From NCBI GenBank assembly GCA_029891345.1, contig CM057002.1, positions 19,482,295 through 19,546,294 on the forward strand: a DNA stretch of 64,000 nt. Direction: 5' to 3'. Each line of letters starts with the position of its first letter. Within the stretch, counting starts at the first letter, position 1. Positions 35,221 through 46,427 of this stretch are shown here, in pieces. The notes under the pieces were generated by a model. It saw only the letters and a program-made list of their open reading frames with translations. It was not told where the DNA came from and made no database searches. A program made the translations under genes and the position numbers. Origin of the DNA: Dryococelus australis. Its lineage: Eukaryota > Arthropoda > Insecta > Phasmatodea > Phasmatidae.

Positions 35221-38200
35221 AATGTAAATTCTTTGGTATAATCTTCTCGAAAAGACTGCTAATACTGTTTTTTTCCTGCACAACTCATTTTTGGTATTAC
35301 AATTTCGTGAACCATTAACAAACAAAACATTCACGCAAATGAAACCGAGAACACTTTTTGTCAATGTTGCTTGAAGACTTCAATACATACCGACGATCAC
35401 ACAAACCACAACTCACCATTTTAACAAACTGCATCATGGGAACAACAAAGTGAAGGCACAAGACCGAAGGAACCAGACTGTTCGTTTGTGTACCTTCACT
35501 GGTCATTCCGCTAGACTCATGAAAAACAAAAACTCTGTATATGGCGGCATGAAATAAGACCCGCCAAAATATAATAATTCTAATCAGTTTATGACGACAA
35601 AGTTATTATTTTGTGGTCTAGCAAATTTATGTTCAGTACTGCACATGGTTTGAAAGCGGATATGCAAACTCTTACAGGATAAAATGATCACTTTCGTTTA
35701 ACAGATACTTCAAAAACCGTAAAAAACACGTTACGTTGCCGTAAAATCTTAAAAGACCCCGCATTTCCGTACATTTTACGGGTAAATCGTGCAAGTTGGC
35801 AAGTATGCAATCTCATGAAAAAGTGATTATTAAATGTCTGACTGAAATAACGAAAATGTTAAATAATTTGTATAATATTCTAAGATATAATAGATTTTTG
35901 AGCGAAACTAGCATTTCTATTGAGGGCAGAGCGAGCAAGATGGCAGTTTGGACTGCAGACAGGTAAATTTTTAATGCCACAGACAGGTTCGCTAGATCCT
36001 TAAAATGTAACCCTGCTTAAGGGTATCTTTTCTGCAGCCGTAGTACATTTCCCTAAAACATCGGCCCCATTGGAGGGACAGCAGGGGACCGGGAAATTTT
36101 CTCCAACCACTAAAACCCGTCAATACACGCACACCTCTGACTGCCACCTTTCCTGTGCACCATTCCTCTTGAGGGCCAGCTTGGTGCTTGCTCTTTCCAC
36201 CATCTTCTGGCACTGGAAGGAATATTCCCAGAGTTAGGAAGACTGGTCCTCAGGAGGAACCCGCCCATGTATTGAGACCTGACTGTACCCACCGCACTCC
36301 TGGTGCTGGATACAGAGATAGGGATACTGCACTGGGTTGGCAGAGGCAGTATGTGGTAGAACCACACCATGACCTGCCCCACCTCCACAAGGTTCAATTT
36401 TAGAGTTCTCTTGCACACCAGCCCATCGGGAACCCTGGTCCTCCAAAGTGGGTACCAGATTGCATGCTCTGCCAGAAACCAACCAGACGAGTACTAAACA
36501 CTGGTCATGCACCAGTTCTGCGTAAGGATTAAAACCACAACACTAACCACCCCCGGGTGAGTGTCCTTGCACCCACCAAAAATGACACTCGGCTCATGAC
36601 ATTCCAACTGCCTCAGGAAGCCACACCTCAATTCTAACAAAATCACCACTGCAGCAACACCACAGCAGCAACAAATACTATTCTCTGCCATACTGAACTT
36701 TATAACAATTTAAACACTGCATCGAACTACAGAGCACAACAGATAATTTCCGTGGGTTAAAAAAAGCATTCATGTTACACAAATGTTAAAAATATAAAAA
36801 TTAAAGCCATTAAAAATAATGTTTACATACAATTCATTTACGAAGTTCCTTTTTACGGTAACCAATGCGTAATTAAAAATTTCCTGCAGAAAAAGAAAAT
36901 CTTTAGTACATTTCCCACACAATCTCAAACACAATAAAAACTTGTACAATTCCTGTACTTCCCAATCGCTGGACAACCTGCAAGGGTTCAACTGTATGCC
37001 TTAAGGGAGCAAAGATAACCTTGCTAGTATGGCATGAAGCAGGTGCAGGTAATTCCAACGCTTGGCACAGCAACTGGACATGTCGCCAGAGTGCGGTCTA
37101 CCAGTTTGAGAGTGTCGCAGGCTCATCTCCCAACCACACTGTAGCATTCCAATAGACAAAACCTCACTGCCCAACCAGATACAAGCTTACAGGGTGTGGG
37201 GCAAAGGAGACAGCATGAAACCCTCTTCACAACAAGGCCCTGCATAAATGGTTCTGCACAAGGGATAGCAGGCATAGCTCTAGCATGTGCCTGTAAACTG
37301 CATAGGCAAACCTCTGACAACAGTTATGCTGCCTTAGGAGGGCCTGGCCGAGGCTTAAATTGATTAAAGTGTTACTTGTAGCATAATTTAGTACAAACAT
37401 CTACAAATTGAGCACTCGCTCAATAAAGTGCTTCACTTATCATTCACTAGTGAGTTCAAGCGTGGCTTTGGCACATGTTGAAATTGCTATCAGAGCTTTA
37501 CAAAATAAATCTTTTTAATATTGTGAAATTTAAAGAGATACGTAATCTTTGCCCAATTTTTTTGGTTTCGAAACTAAAGGTTGCCTCTAACAAAGGGCTG
37601 CTGACCACGGCAGAGGAGAAAGGAATAGGCTGTACGAACACTGCATGGAAAAAAATAAGGAACGAGTCATTTCAGTAAATTTATGTGGTGGGCAAAGAAA
37701 ACTATGAAAGTTGGTCAACTTGTATTTTCTAACTACACATTATGTCTGAACCAGAGATGATTACATTCAAGAGTAATCTAGTGGAATGAGTCATACCATA
37801 CTAAGGAGCAAAAACATTAACCTTGTATTTAATAATTTATTACTGAAACAAATGTGTTGCTGTAACATACTTTTTAGGTTCCACTGTACTTCATATTCCA
37901 AACATAAAATTATATTTAAAAAATTGAGCCAAAAAGTTTATATTCTTACCTCAACTTTATTTTCATCTCACCTCTAGATTACATCCTGTCACGTCTACCA
38001 GCAACACATTCCATACAATTAAAAACACCACAAAACTTGCCAATACATGAAACCTTTAGCAAAAATCAAATCCACTTAACCAAATAAAAATAAACCCAAA
38101 CTTCAATATGCACTTTTAAATCAAACTCGAAAACTTACTTAATAACTAGATACATAATTTAAGTATAGAAATTTATCTGTGATTATGAAAATACAGGCAC

Positions 38201-38848
38201 ACTAAAATGTTAAATTAAAAATTACAATGGAATGAAATTGAAAATTGTTTGCCTAAAATCATATATTCATATATAAGTATATATTTTTAAAACTTTTTGT
38301 ATTTTATAATTTTTTTTCATCATTCATGTATATGAATGGATTTTTACAAGCATGAAGTCATTCAGCATAAACGGCAGAGCTCGGCAGGTGCAGGCCGATA
38401 GGTCTGACTGCGGCACGCCTACGTGATGCAACCTGCAGTGGGCGTACTTTCTCTACCAGACAGTTCTGCCAACCCTCTGGTACAATCAAGGGAATACATT
38501 TAATGGGTGAAGATAAGTTGTTAGCATGGTCCTACTGCCACTTGCACCTTCCAGTTAAAATAAAAATAGCTTACAAAACTAACCTACAAGTATCAAGCAA
38601 CTATATGCAAATTTATAGTAACTCACACCGATGCTAGAACAAATCTAGTTATTACAACACCACCATCCAAAAAATAATTACTTGCAACAAAAACTCTAGC
38701 TAGATACAAAATACATGACATTTACTACAGCAAACTGTAAACGACAGCTATCCCCACAGCTACAGCAGGGGTGTGAACAAACATCTTAATACGTTAACCG
38801 GGAGGTACAACGAAGGACAGGTGCAAGTGGCATTGTGAGCTGTGGCGA
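35221..38848. other. Region downstream of the antizyme gene
   Basis: It includes the unplaced 3' untranslated region of the antizyme transcript (minus strand). A GC-richer segment at 36000-36700 gives several minus-strand frames without recognised homology. A possible 5' mini-exon lies at 35939-35962 (+). Candidate antizyme poly(A) signals are AATAAA (minus) at 37961-37956 and nearby AT-rich sites. Confidence 0.4.
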
Positions 38849-38964
38849 CTACTCGACAGCGCATGTCATATAGATGTTGCCACTATCTGTGTTGCTGGGG
38901 ATGAATGCATGTCCTGGAGCCAAGGTTGAGAAGCCCATGAACATGAATGTGCGGACCAGCAGAC
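38849..38964 (-). CDS. Oda: Ornithine decarboxylase antizyme, last coding exon
   Basis: The exon is entered through ttggtggctgttgcag|GT at 38965 (minus). It completes a serine codon, then reads LLVRTFMFMGFSTLAPGH and AFIPSNTDSGNIYMTC, ending AVE and TAG (38851-38849). The LxRTFxFMGF motif and the following PGH are the conserved C-terminal ODC-binding block of antizymes. Phase 1 agrees with the donor of the preceding exon. Length is 116 nt. Antizyme binds ornithine decarboxylase, disrupts the dimer and sends it to the 26S proteasome without ubiquitin; it also lowers polyamine uptake. Confidence 0.92.
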
Positions 38965-41019
38965 CTGCAACAGCCACCAATGCAATTTTTATGCCTTCCA
39001 AAATTAATTTCCTTTATAACTTGATTTAATAATTCTATCCTGGTACCCACTCCCAAATATTTTGTACCAGCTTGATATGTAGATTGGTACTGTATATGTG
39101 AAAGACTAGAGTGTGCATGCCGGCTGCACAATGACCATCCTCAAAAGTCCTAGCACTGAAATGTTTATTTTGCCACTAGACTAAACTTGTCACAAGTCTT
39201 AGTTATACAGATATTGAACACTTATTCTGGAAAATTTCAAATATAATTCAACACTGTAGCTAATTGTTTTTAAAGAAGCAAGTGTGTGAGAACCAAATGT
39301 AAACACACTTCACTGTGTGAATCACATTGACATTTCTTCCATAATGTGTGGAGAGAGGCATCAGCTGCTGTGAATGCCTTGACAAGTAAACGTGGGTGAA
39401 GGAGCAGCATTAGAATGCAAGGGTAGGGGAAACTAGAAAGACCCGAGAAAAAACCACCGACATGGCACTGAACCATGGTGGGATGTTTACCTCATCTTGT
39501 CAGGTATACACACTGCTCATGACAATGTTGAGTTGACAATTAACATGCACGAACAGACTACACAGGCAATTTACACGCGCACTCTCTCAAGAGCCAATTA
39601 CTGCAACATATTATATTCTACAAACACAAATACTCTTATTCCAACAAGTATTCCAACAAGTATTCCAAACCAAGAATGTTGGGCCATACTATCCCTCTAG
39701 GGTAATCGGCTCTGATATTTGCTGTGATGTCGCAAAAGTTAACTTTGTCCAATACCAAGTGGTTGGCAGCATTCACATTGATAATTTTTTAGTGTCTTTA
39801 TTTATACATCACTGTTCCCAATTTGCTTCAGCTTGTGTTATATTATACACTTTGTTAATACAGAGATTTTTTTTTTTTATTTAAGGAAAACTAGACAACT
39901 TTTGCTATTTATAAAAGTGTGTCACTTGAATCCCATGATTGTGGTAGTGGATTTCCACTTTGCTGTACTGCACACCATCTTAATTAAATGTGTAAAAGGA
40001 ATATCTTCTTGGCTGTACAATACAAAACTTCAAATGAAATAACCTAGCCATATTTACGAATGATAAGGAGGTACAGATTTAGGCATCTTTACACATAGGT
40101 ACTCTGTTTTGGTAATATAAAATCTGTAAATGTTGACACTTCATATATCAGTGATAATACAAAGTTCCTACAGATATTTTTGATTATAAAGACTAAGAAT
40201 TTTCCTCTATGCACTGGAATCAACAAATCTGTCTAATAACGGTCAACATTTCCACTTTTTATTCTGAAATTTTAACAGCACACATTCTAAATCCCAAAAA
40301 AATTAATTTCCCAGGGAAAAATACAGGATAATTTTGATATCTACACATATTCACCAATTAGGCCATAATTACTTAACACAACAAATTTTCCAGCTTTACC
40401 TTAGGATTACCCGTAAACTACAAGGATTCAACCTAAACTGGCAGCTGGCACGTAAATCTGGCAAAAACAGTTTCACAACAGCGAAATGACCATTCTACCC
40501 AGCTTCGTCAGTATTGGTTTGTCATCACATGTTGTAAACATCAAATATGAACGACCTATTAACTCATCTGAAAGTTAAATAATGCTTCGCACCCTGGCCA
40601 CTTATTGTACAGGAAATTTCATATCACAGAAGAAGATTCAAGTATGTACTTTCAAGGACCGTAAGAACCCTGGATTAAGCATGCATATCAGCAGCACATG
40701 CAGTGGCAAATTGCCTATAGGCTATCAATGGTAAAATGAGCAGTTTTGAAAGCCCTTTCATTTGGAACAATGGTCAAAAAATATATTTGACTAACCTTAG
40801 ACGTTAAGCTCTGTGTGTAAATATATTTTACTTTAGCCTTAGAAAAACGCAGTGTGTGCATGTGTGTTCCATCGCACTAGAAGTTATTGCTTACATGACA
40901 ATAGGTGTTTAAAAAAAGGGTGGTTAAAGGATTTAAAAAAAAAGGACTAAGGAAAAAGTAACCAGAGCCTCAAAAGTGCTCACTATCATGAACAGCCTAT
41001 ATCAGCAGGGAGCACTTAC
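38965..41019 (-). other. Antizyme intron between third and fourth exons described
   Basis: GT-AG intron with donor GTAAGT at 41019-41014 and acceptor GCAG at 38968-38965 (minus). It contains a complete MITE (40718-40999) whose edge is 20 nt from the donor. A small triplet repeat of caagtattccaa lies near 39650. No other gene was recognised inside. Confidence 0.8.
40718..40999. mobile_element. MITE with TA target duplication, in an antizyme intron
   Basis: The left end TAGGCTATCAATGGTAAAAT GAGCAGTTTTGAAAG and the right end GTGCTCACTATCATGAACAGCCTA are inverted repeats of each other. TA stands on both sides (40716-40717 and 41000-41001). Length is 282 bp with no coding capacity. The right edge is 20 nt from the antizyme exon boundary at 41020. 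It belongs to the family at 45528, 49446, 50263, 51329, 54207 and 55331. Confidence 0.75.
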
Positions 41020-41105
41020 TTGCATCCTTGCGATCCTTCTTGAAGCACACAATGATGTGAGTGCACTTCAGAGCATCCTCAGCATACTCCAGCAGTGTTA
41101 CAAAC
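41020..41105 (-). CDS. Oda: Ornithine decarboxylase antizyme, internal coding exon
   Basis: Acceptor GGTACAG|G at 41106 and donor A|GTAAGT at 41020 (minus). The exon is 86 nt: one base completing alanine, 28 codons, and one base of the next codon. It encodes FVTLLEYAEDALKCTHIIVC then FKKDRKDA, the central beta-sheet/helix block of the antizyme fold, equivalent to FAVLLEFAEEQL...FICFHKNRED in vertebrate OAZ1 as I recall it. Both phases match the neighbouring exons exactly. Confidence 0.92.
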
Positions 41106-43663
41106 CTGTACCAGAGCAAAACACAATTCTGACTAGTACACACAACCAACTGCAAAAGCAAGATATAATTCTCTCTAAACTGCCAGTCCAAACCAGGGGC
41201 CAATCCAGAGGGGGTGTTCACAAGGGACATGGCTACCTTCCCTTCCAAAACCCTCACATTGACATGAAATTTTTCTGTTAATGCTTTAAACCTAAAAATA
41301 TTTACATTTTTTTTACAATTTAGTTAGTTTTGTTTTACTACTTTAAGAAAATTCATTAACGCAATGAGAACGTTGCCTCCCATTGTCACAAACAGAAAAA
41401 AAATGAAAGTCTGGGTCTGCTCCTGGTCACTGTCAATATGCTGAGCAGTAGTGTAGTGGTGCCAGACTCTGCTCAGTCACTGGGTGTGTGATTGAGAATG
41501 CAGAAAACTCTTTCTTTTTCAGTATAAAATAAAAAAAAGTACGCGAGTTGGCATGGTGTTTATGTTAAGGTGGCTGGCAAGGTTGTAGATAAAGGAAACT
41601 GCCGGTGGGATTTAAATGATGCGACATACAATATGCTCGTTCATAACAGACAATGAATACAACTGGCTTAGTCATCTGTTGGCTGCTTCACTTGCTAGCA
41701 CCCAATAAACAAGGAATTCCTGCCCGGCATTGTGTGTTATTGGTTCGCATATTCTCCTCTAAGTAGCAGTGTAGCACACCTATTTCGACTTTGTAGTGTA
41801 TCACGTAGTCAGGTCTGACTGCAGACACTATCAGCATCCTGCCGTTGTCCATCCTATCAGCATAGTATTTCCTGCACAACGTGGACTTCATTCTTTTCAA
41901 GGAACACAGACAGGCAATACAGCTACTACAAGTAGGAGTGAGTGCAAAAATGATTAGTAATTAAACTGTGAAGTAAACTGTGTGTGTGTGCTCTCAATAG
42001 AATAAGGTGGAAGAGAAAGTGGTCATTTAAATAACGAAACAAAAGATACAGGCACTGAAAATGCACGTGGATTATCAGAACCAGGACAACCAGAATCTTT
42101 TCCTGAAGTGTGGACAGAAGATCTGTGGAGACAAAAACCTGATTCTTTGCCGTGGATTGATTGCAAAACTGGCAAGCTTGGTTGCAAACTCTGAAGTGTC
42201 GCAGTTAGGTGCTTTCAAACAGCAAAGAATTTTTATCTCAAATGATTGGAAGTACATTAAGAGTTGGTTTTAATCGAGCAATGCGCACAGCTCATCTTTG
42301 AGAAAGAAAATAATTGAGAATAAGAAATCCAACACCCATATTATCGCTCAGAAAATCTCTGAAAAATCTAAAGATCATGTAATTGAAAGTGTGCGCGGTT
42401 CTATGAATGATTGTCTGGATTCTATCAAATCTATTGTCAGGTCTGCTTATTACTTAGCAAAAAACGACCATCCCTTTTCAGACAGTTTTCATTTGTTATA
42501 ACTCCAACAACTAAATGGTGTTAATATCAGAGTAGGATTGCATTAATTTTGGTACAATATGATAATCATATAGTGTGAAATATGTATTTCAGTTGTTAAT
42601 ATGAAATTTTTTTTTAAAGTAATGTATTTAAATAATTAAAATGTATAAGGAAACGCACTCAAACAATAAGAATGTTACAGAAAAATTGTACATTGTTCTT
42701 TAAGTTGACGATTTTAGAGTGCTTTACTGAGTAAAAGCTAAAAAAAAGTTAAAAGTGCATGTGTTTGCTTCAGGTATTCGGCTCCGGCACTGCTTAAATT
42801 AGCACTACACTGCTACTGCCAAGACCAGTATTCTCAGAAGAGGAAGCAGCCTGTAGGCAGATACAACTAAAGCAGAACTGTGGACAGTTTATGAGGAAGG
42901 CAACAAAATTCCCCTCATGCGTACTTTTAACTCCGCAGGAGCTAGTATCTAAGAGGAAAGTACATTTTTCACACAAGAACTGAAATTAAACAATCAATTT
43001 CAGACAGCTGTTAAAAATAAAACTGTATAAAAAATTATTCTGCTGTTATTTGGCAGTTACTACATACTGTACATGCAAAAAAAATTGAATAAAGAACATA
43101 ATTCTGACCCCCCCCCTTTTTTTTGTAACAGTAGATCTGCTGGGTCGAGTGACCCCATGAAAGCTCTACTATCCCTAGGATGACCAAGCAAAGTGACGAA
43201 AAAATATCAAGTAATGCAAAAATGTTTGTACTTAAATGCCAATTTTATTTGGTACAAATGAACAATCTTGCTATATTATAAGCTTTGCACATATGTAATA
43301 TCATTATCAATTTGATTTTATTAATGTATGCACTTTCATATTATCTTAAATTTAAATGGTTTCCAAACACTTAAAACCAGTTCATTCAAAATAAGGCAGC
43401 TGCATACGTTAGGTTTCTGTAGTTTGATTATGAATTAAACTATGCCATCATTATTAAGTTAATTGCTGAACAATCGCTACAACTTCTGTATCCAAACAAT
43501 AGACTTCCTTCACTGGTTGTCAAGTTCAACTTGGCACAAATTGATCAAAATTGCTTTTAATAAACCTGCATTAATTGCTCAGCTACCACTATGAATGACA
43601 GCTGATCAAACAGTCCCTTTATAGTGAAAGGAGCAAAAAAAAAGCTGTTGACAGGCAACTCAC
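41106..43663 (-). other. Antizyme intron between second and third exons described
   Basis: The GT-AG intron runs from donor GTGAGT (43663-43658) to acceptor CAG (41108-41106), minus strand. It is AT-rich and contains a sense-opposite hAT transposase relic at 42060-42550 and a C9 run at 43108-43116. Confidence 0.8.
42060..42550 (+). pseudogene. hAT-like transposase relic (H2)
   Basis: Plus-strand frames read FPEVWTEDLWRQ, LPWIDCKTGKLGCKLC, then after a shift SQLGAFKQQRIFISNDWKYI, SSLRKKIIENKKSNTHIIAQ and finally SAYYLAKNDHPFSDSF followed by LELQQLNGVNI. The cysteine pair after a W-rich start, the RKKIxEHKxSxAH block and the AKxxxPFS...LxELQxLNG end are the N-terminal region of a hAT-like family also present in vertebrate ZNF862-like proteins. 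Stops and frameshifts break it. Lying antisense in an antizyme intron, it is an insertion and not part of the gene. Confidence 0.65.
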
Positions 43664-43988
43664 GCCTCCTTTGAGCCGTCAGGCCGCAGTCCAGTAGGGA
43701 TCTGCACGTAGAGGCGATGCTGCCACAACACCGTCTCCCACTGGAACTTTGTGTGCTCCGCGAGGGGGACGGTGAAGGACAGCCGCATCGACTGGCCATC
43801 ACGAACTGCACTGTAGAACTCATCTTCATTCACTTCCTTGCTGCTCACAGAGAGCCCTGTTGGTTTCCCCACGCCGCTGCCCTCTGTGCTGACTGACGAC
43901 AGACTGTGTGCGGCATGGGGGGCATCAGGACCACCACAGAGGCCCTACCCCCAGCGTTACGGAGTAGTGTTGGCATGGCTCCTCGTAG
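43664..43988 (-). CDS. Oda: Ornithine decarboxylase antizyme, frameshift exon
   Basis: The exon carries the end of ORF1 and the start of ORF2. In frame 0 it reads YEEPCQHYSVTLGVGPLWWS and stops at TGA (43927-43925). In the +1 frame it continues DAPHAAHSLSSV and, later, FYSAVRDGQSMRLSFTVPL, FQWETVLWQHRLYVQIP and LRPDGSKEA. Its donor is GC|GTGAGT at 43664, phase 2. GVGPLWWS before the shift and DAPH after it match antizymes as I recall them. The proposed acceptor is gttgtag|C at 43989, phase 2; the pyrimidine tract is weak, so this edge is the least certain. The first coding exon, further upstream on the minus strand, was not identified. Confidence 0.9.
43924..43936 (-). promoter_or_regulatory. 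Oda: Programmed +1 ribosomal frameshift site of antizyme
   Basis: On the minus strand the codons are TGG TGG TCC TGA T. The ORF1 stop UGA follows UCC directly, as in antizyme mRNAs. Skipping the U of UGA puts the ribosome in the GAU GCC CCC frame, which runs through the conserved ORF2 across three exons to the stop at 38851. In antizymes, high polyamine levels raise the efficiency of this shift, giving negative feedback on ornithine decarboxylase. No obvious stable stem was checked downstream. Confidence 0.93.
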
Positions 43989-45527
43989 CTACAACATCAA
44001 CATACCCCATCTTTATTAAACAACTTTTTTCATCTTGTGTAGCTTGACATTTTGCAAACTATTATTTTTAATCTTAAATTTTAAATGTTTGCCCCCCTTA
44101 TGAGGGAGTGGGACAAATTAACTCAAATACCTACAATAACCTAGTTTTACAGATTTTTGGGAGACAATATTACTAAAAAAAAAACACAATCCCAGATAAC
44201 TTTTTCCAACTTTGTGAACTATTTTGCAACATCGGTGTATTTCTAGTATCTTTTACCACACTAAGATAAAAATTATGGCACCTGAACGAGTTGTGCAAAA
44301 ATACACCACTAATGCAAAATATGACAACTCTTAGCGTTAAGTGTGTGTCCCATGTCCCCTTAATTACCTTAGGACATAGGTCTTATATTTTGCTGCTCAT
44401 TTTTAACTATGAATAATCTGAAAGTATGTACCTGCCCTTCAGGATAATCCTGTACATTACCTTAGGGAATACTTTACCATTCTTTTTTGTTGGTGTTAAA
44501 TTTTTAATTTGCTTTATTAGTGTGGCCATGTTCACACATCACTACTGTTAAGACATTTCAAAACAAGATGTACCTTTCATTATGCACAATATCCATACTG
44601 TTCAAGATTAAGGAGAGTCAACAGTACAATATCAAGTTCCTTAAAACATGGATATGCAATAACTAACAGCTTGCATCCCCTATTACTTGGGAGTTCAAAT
44701 TAATAGGAGCTCAACACAGCTCAAACACAGCTTTACACAAGTTTCAAAATATACCTATATTTAGCTGTCCATTAATTTTAATCAAAAATTTATAAACAAA
44801 ATTCTCTTCTTGCAGTTTTTCAAATCAAGTCAAATTGCTTCCTAGTGTTAGATAGGTTTCTGATCCCACAGCACTTTAATATTAGTTTTACTTATGGCCC
44901 GAAGCTTTGATGCATGAAAGACTATTAAACAAGGAATTTACCACGTACCAACAGGTTATTTAATTTATCCAGAGAAAATAAGTACTACAGTAAAGTCCAT
45001 GGTAGGGCCCCTAACCACGTACCTTTTAGCAACCGTCACCATCATTTCAGGTCATACAACAGTCCAAAATTTTTTAAAGGTCTGCAGAACTTGCCACAAT
45101 TCTCACAAACCCATTCACCCAGCAACACCTAACCAACAGTATTCCCACCAATACACACAACATGTATTGTTCAAACATGTACACTGGCACAACTAATAGG
45201 GGCGGAGTGTTCTAACTTGGGAAATACTGCGTGGCCAACAGCAGCTGATGTTTACAAGCTGCTGCTGGCTGTCAGCGAGCCAAGAATGCCCAGGCACCTG
45301 CCTGCCAAACAGTAATAATAGGCAACGCATGGAACTACCACGGGAGGCTGGCTCTGCTATTACCACAAGCTGCTATAACTTGGAAAACCAGAGGTACCAA
45401 ATTAAAGGTTAATTCCCTACACTATACTATATTATACGCAATTGGAGAGGGAAGGTGATTTTCGGAATTAGTTACACTAGCAGTTTGGTTAGAATTTATT
45501 AGCCGTAAGGAGACCTATAAAACAGTA
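43989..45527. other. Presumed antizyme first intron, proximal part
   Basis: AT-rich, with no gene, RNA or repeat recognised. Open frames are about 65 codons and without homology. Confidence 0.4.
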
Positions 45528-45765
45528 TAGGCTGTCCACAATAAAGTGAGAACTTTTTAATGCCCTCCCAAGAGTCATTAACAACTAATAAATATATCTT
45601 GTTGCAATCTCAGGCACTAAGTTTTGAGGGTGGTGAAACGTTTACACTGTATTTATTGGTCACATTGCAATATTTATATTAAAAAGCTGCAGAAAGATGG
45701 CAATTGAATGAAAAGAAAAATTTAGAAGGGCCTTCAAAAGTGCTCACTTTAACATGAACAGCCTA
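45528..45765. mobile_element. MITE, 238 bp, TA target duplication
   Basis: Ends are TAGGCTGTCCACAATAAAGT GAG and CTCACTTTAACATGAACAGCCTA, flanked by TA at 45526-45527 and 45766-45767. It has the same length and internal order (taataaatatat, then tgtttacactgtatttattg) as the copy at 55331-55568. It is non-coding. Confidence 0.8.
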
Positions 45766-46427
45766 TATCAACGTTGATAGATTCATGTGAATAAATGCAT
45801 GCAGCTTTATAGTTACAACCTGGAAGTAATTTAAATGCTTACTGTTATACTGTGGTTCCTTCATGAACACATCAAATTACAAGCTGCATCTCTGTACTTT
45901 ACACACGTTTTTACTATGGTAAACCTCCACTTTGATGAAATATGCAGTTACAAAAACCATAATGCTTTAAATGACCATACTATTAGTAACCTATTACATT
46001 TAACCCAACCATAGTATTGGAGCTGCCAGATCACACACTAGGTATAATAAACTAATCTCTGCTTGCACTCCATCTCATCTTCAAAAAGGTCAACTTTGAG
46101 ATAACTTTTCAAATGCGTAAGTCCACAATTGAGGTGTTAGCTATAATAAGGGCATATGGGCTCATGTGCCCTTACTGCAGAAAATGCTTTAAACGATCCA
46201 CCATGATGTTAGGAAAACACCCTGAAAATTTGGAACAGATACGATCATTCCTGAGGTTGATAGAATGGTTTATGTTTATGTTTGCATCTCCAGTTTGAGG
46301 TTCGCTAGCTGACAAGGTGTTATGTTTCATGTTTGGGCGCAGTGTGATTTGGTAAAATAAAATAAGCGAATCCCAGTGTTAAACAAAAAAGCAGTGCAGG
46401 CAGGAGGAAAAAAGTCTGCAAACAAAA

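Noticed and set aside
36110-36691. Long minus-strand frames in a GC-richer patch
   Set aside because: Several overlapping phases are open and the translations are tryptophan- and glycine-rich without a recognisable motif; probably an unidentified repeat.
40997-41257. 86-codon minus-strand frame covering antizyme exon 3 as one exon
   Set aside because: Only 41020-41105 is exon; the first 50 codons of the frame are intron before the acceptor at 41106, and the last codons cross the donor.
43557-43829. 90-codon minus-strand frame starting MKMSSTVQFV
   Set aside because: It is an out-of-frame reading of the antizyme frameshift exon and runs on into the intron past the donor at 43664.
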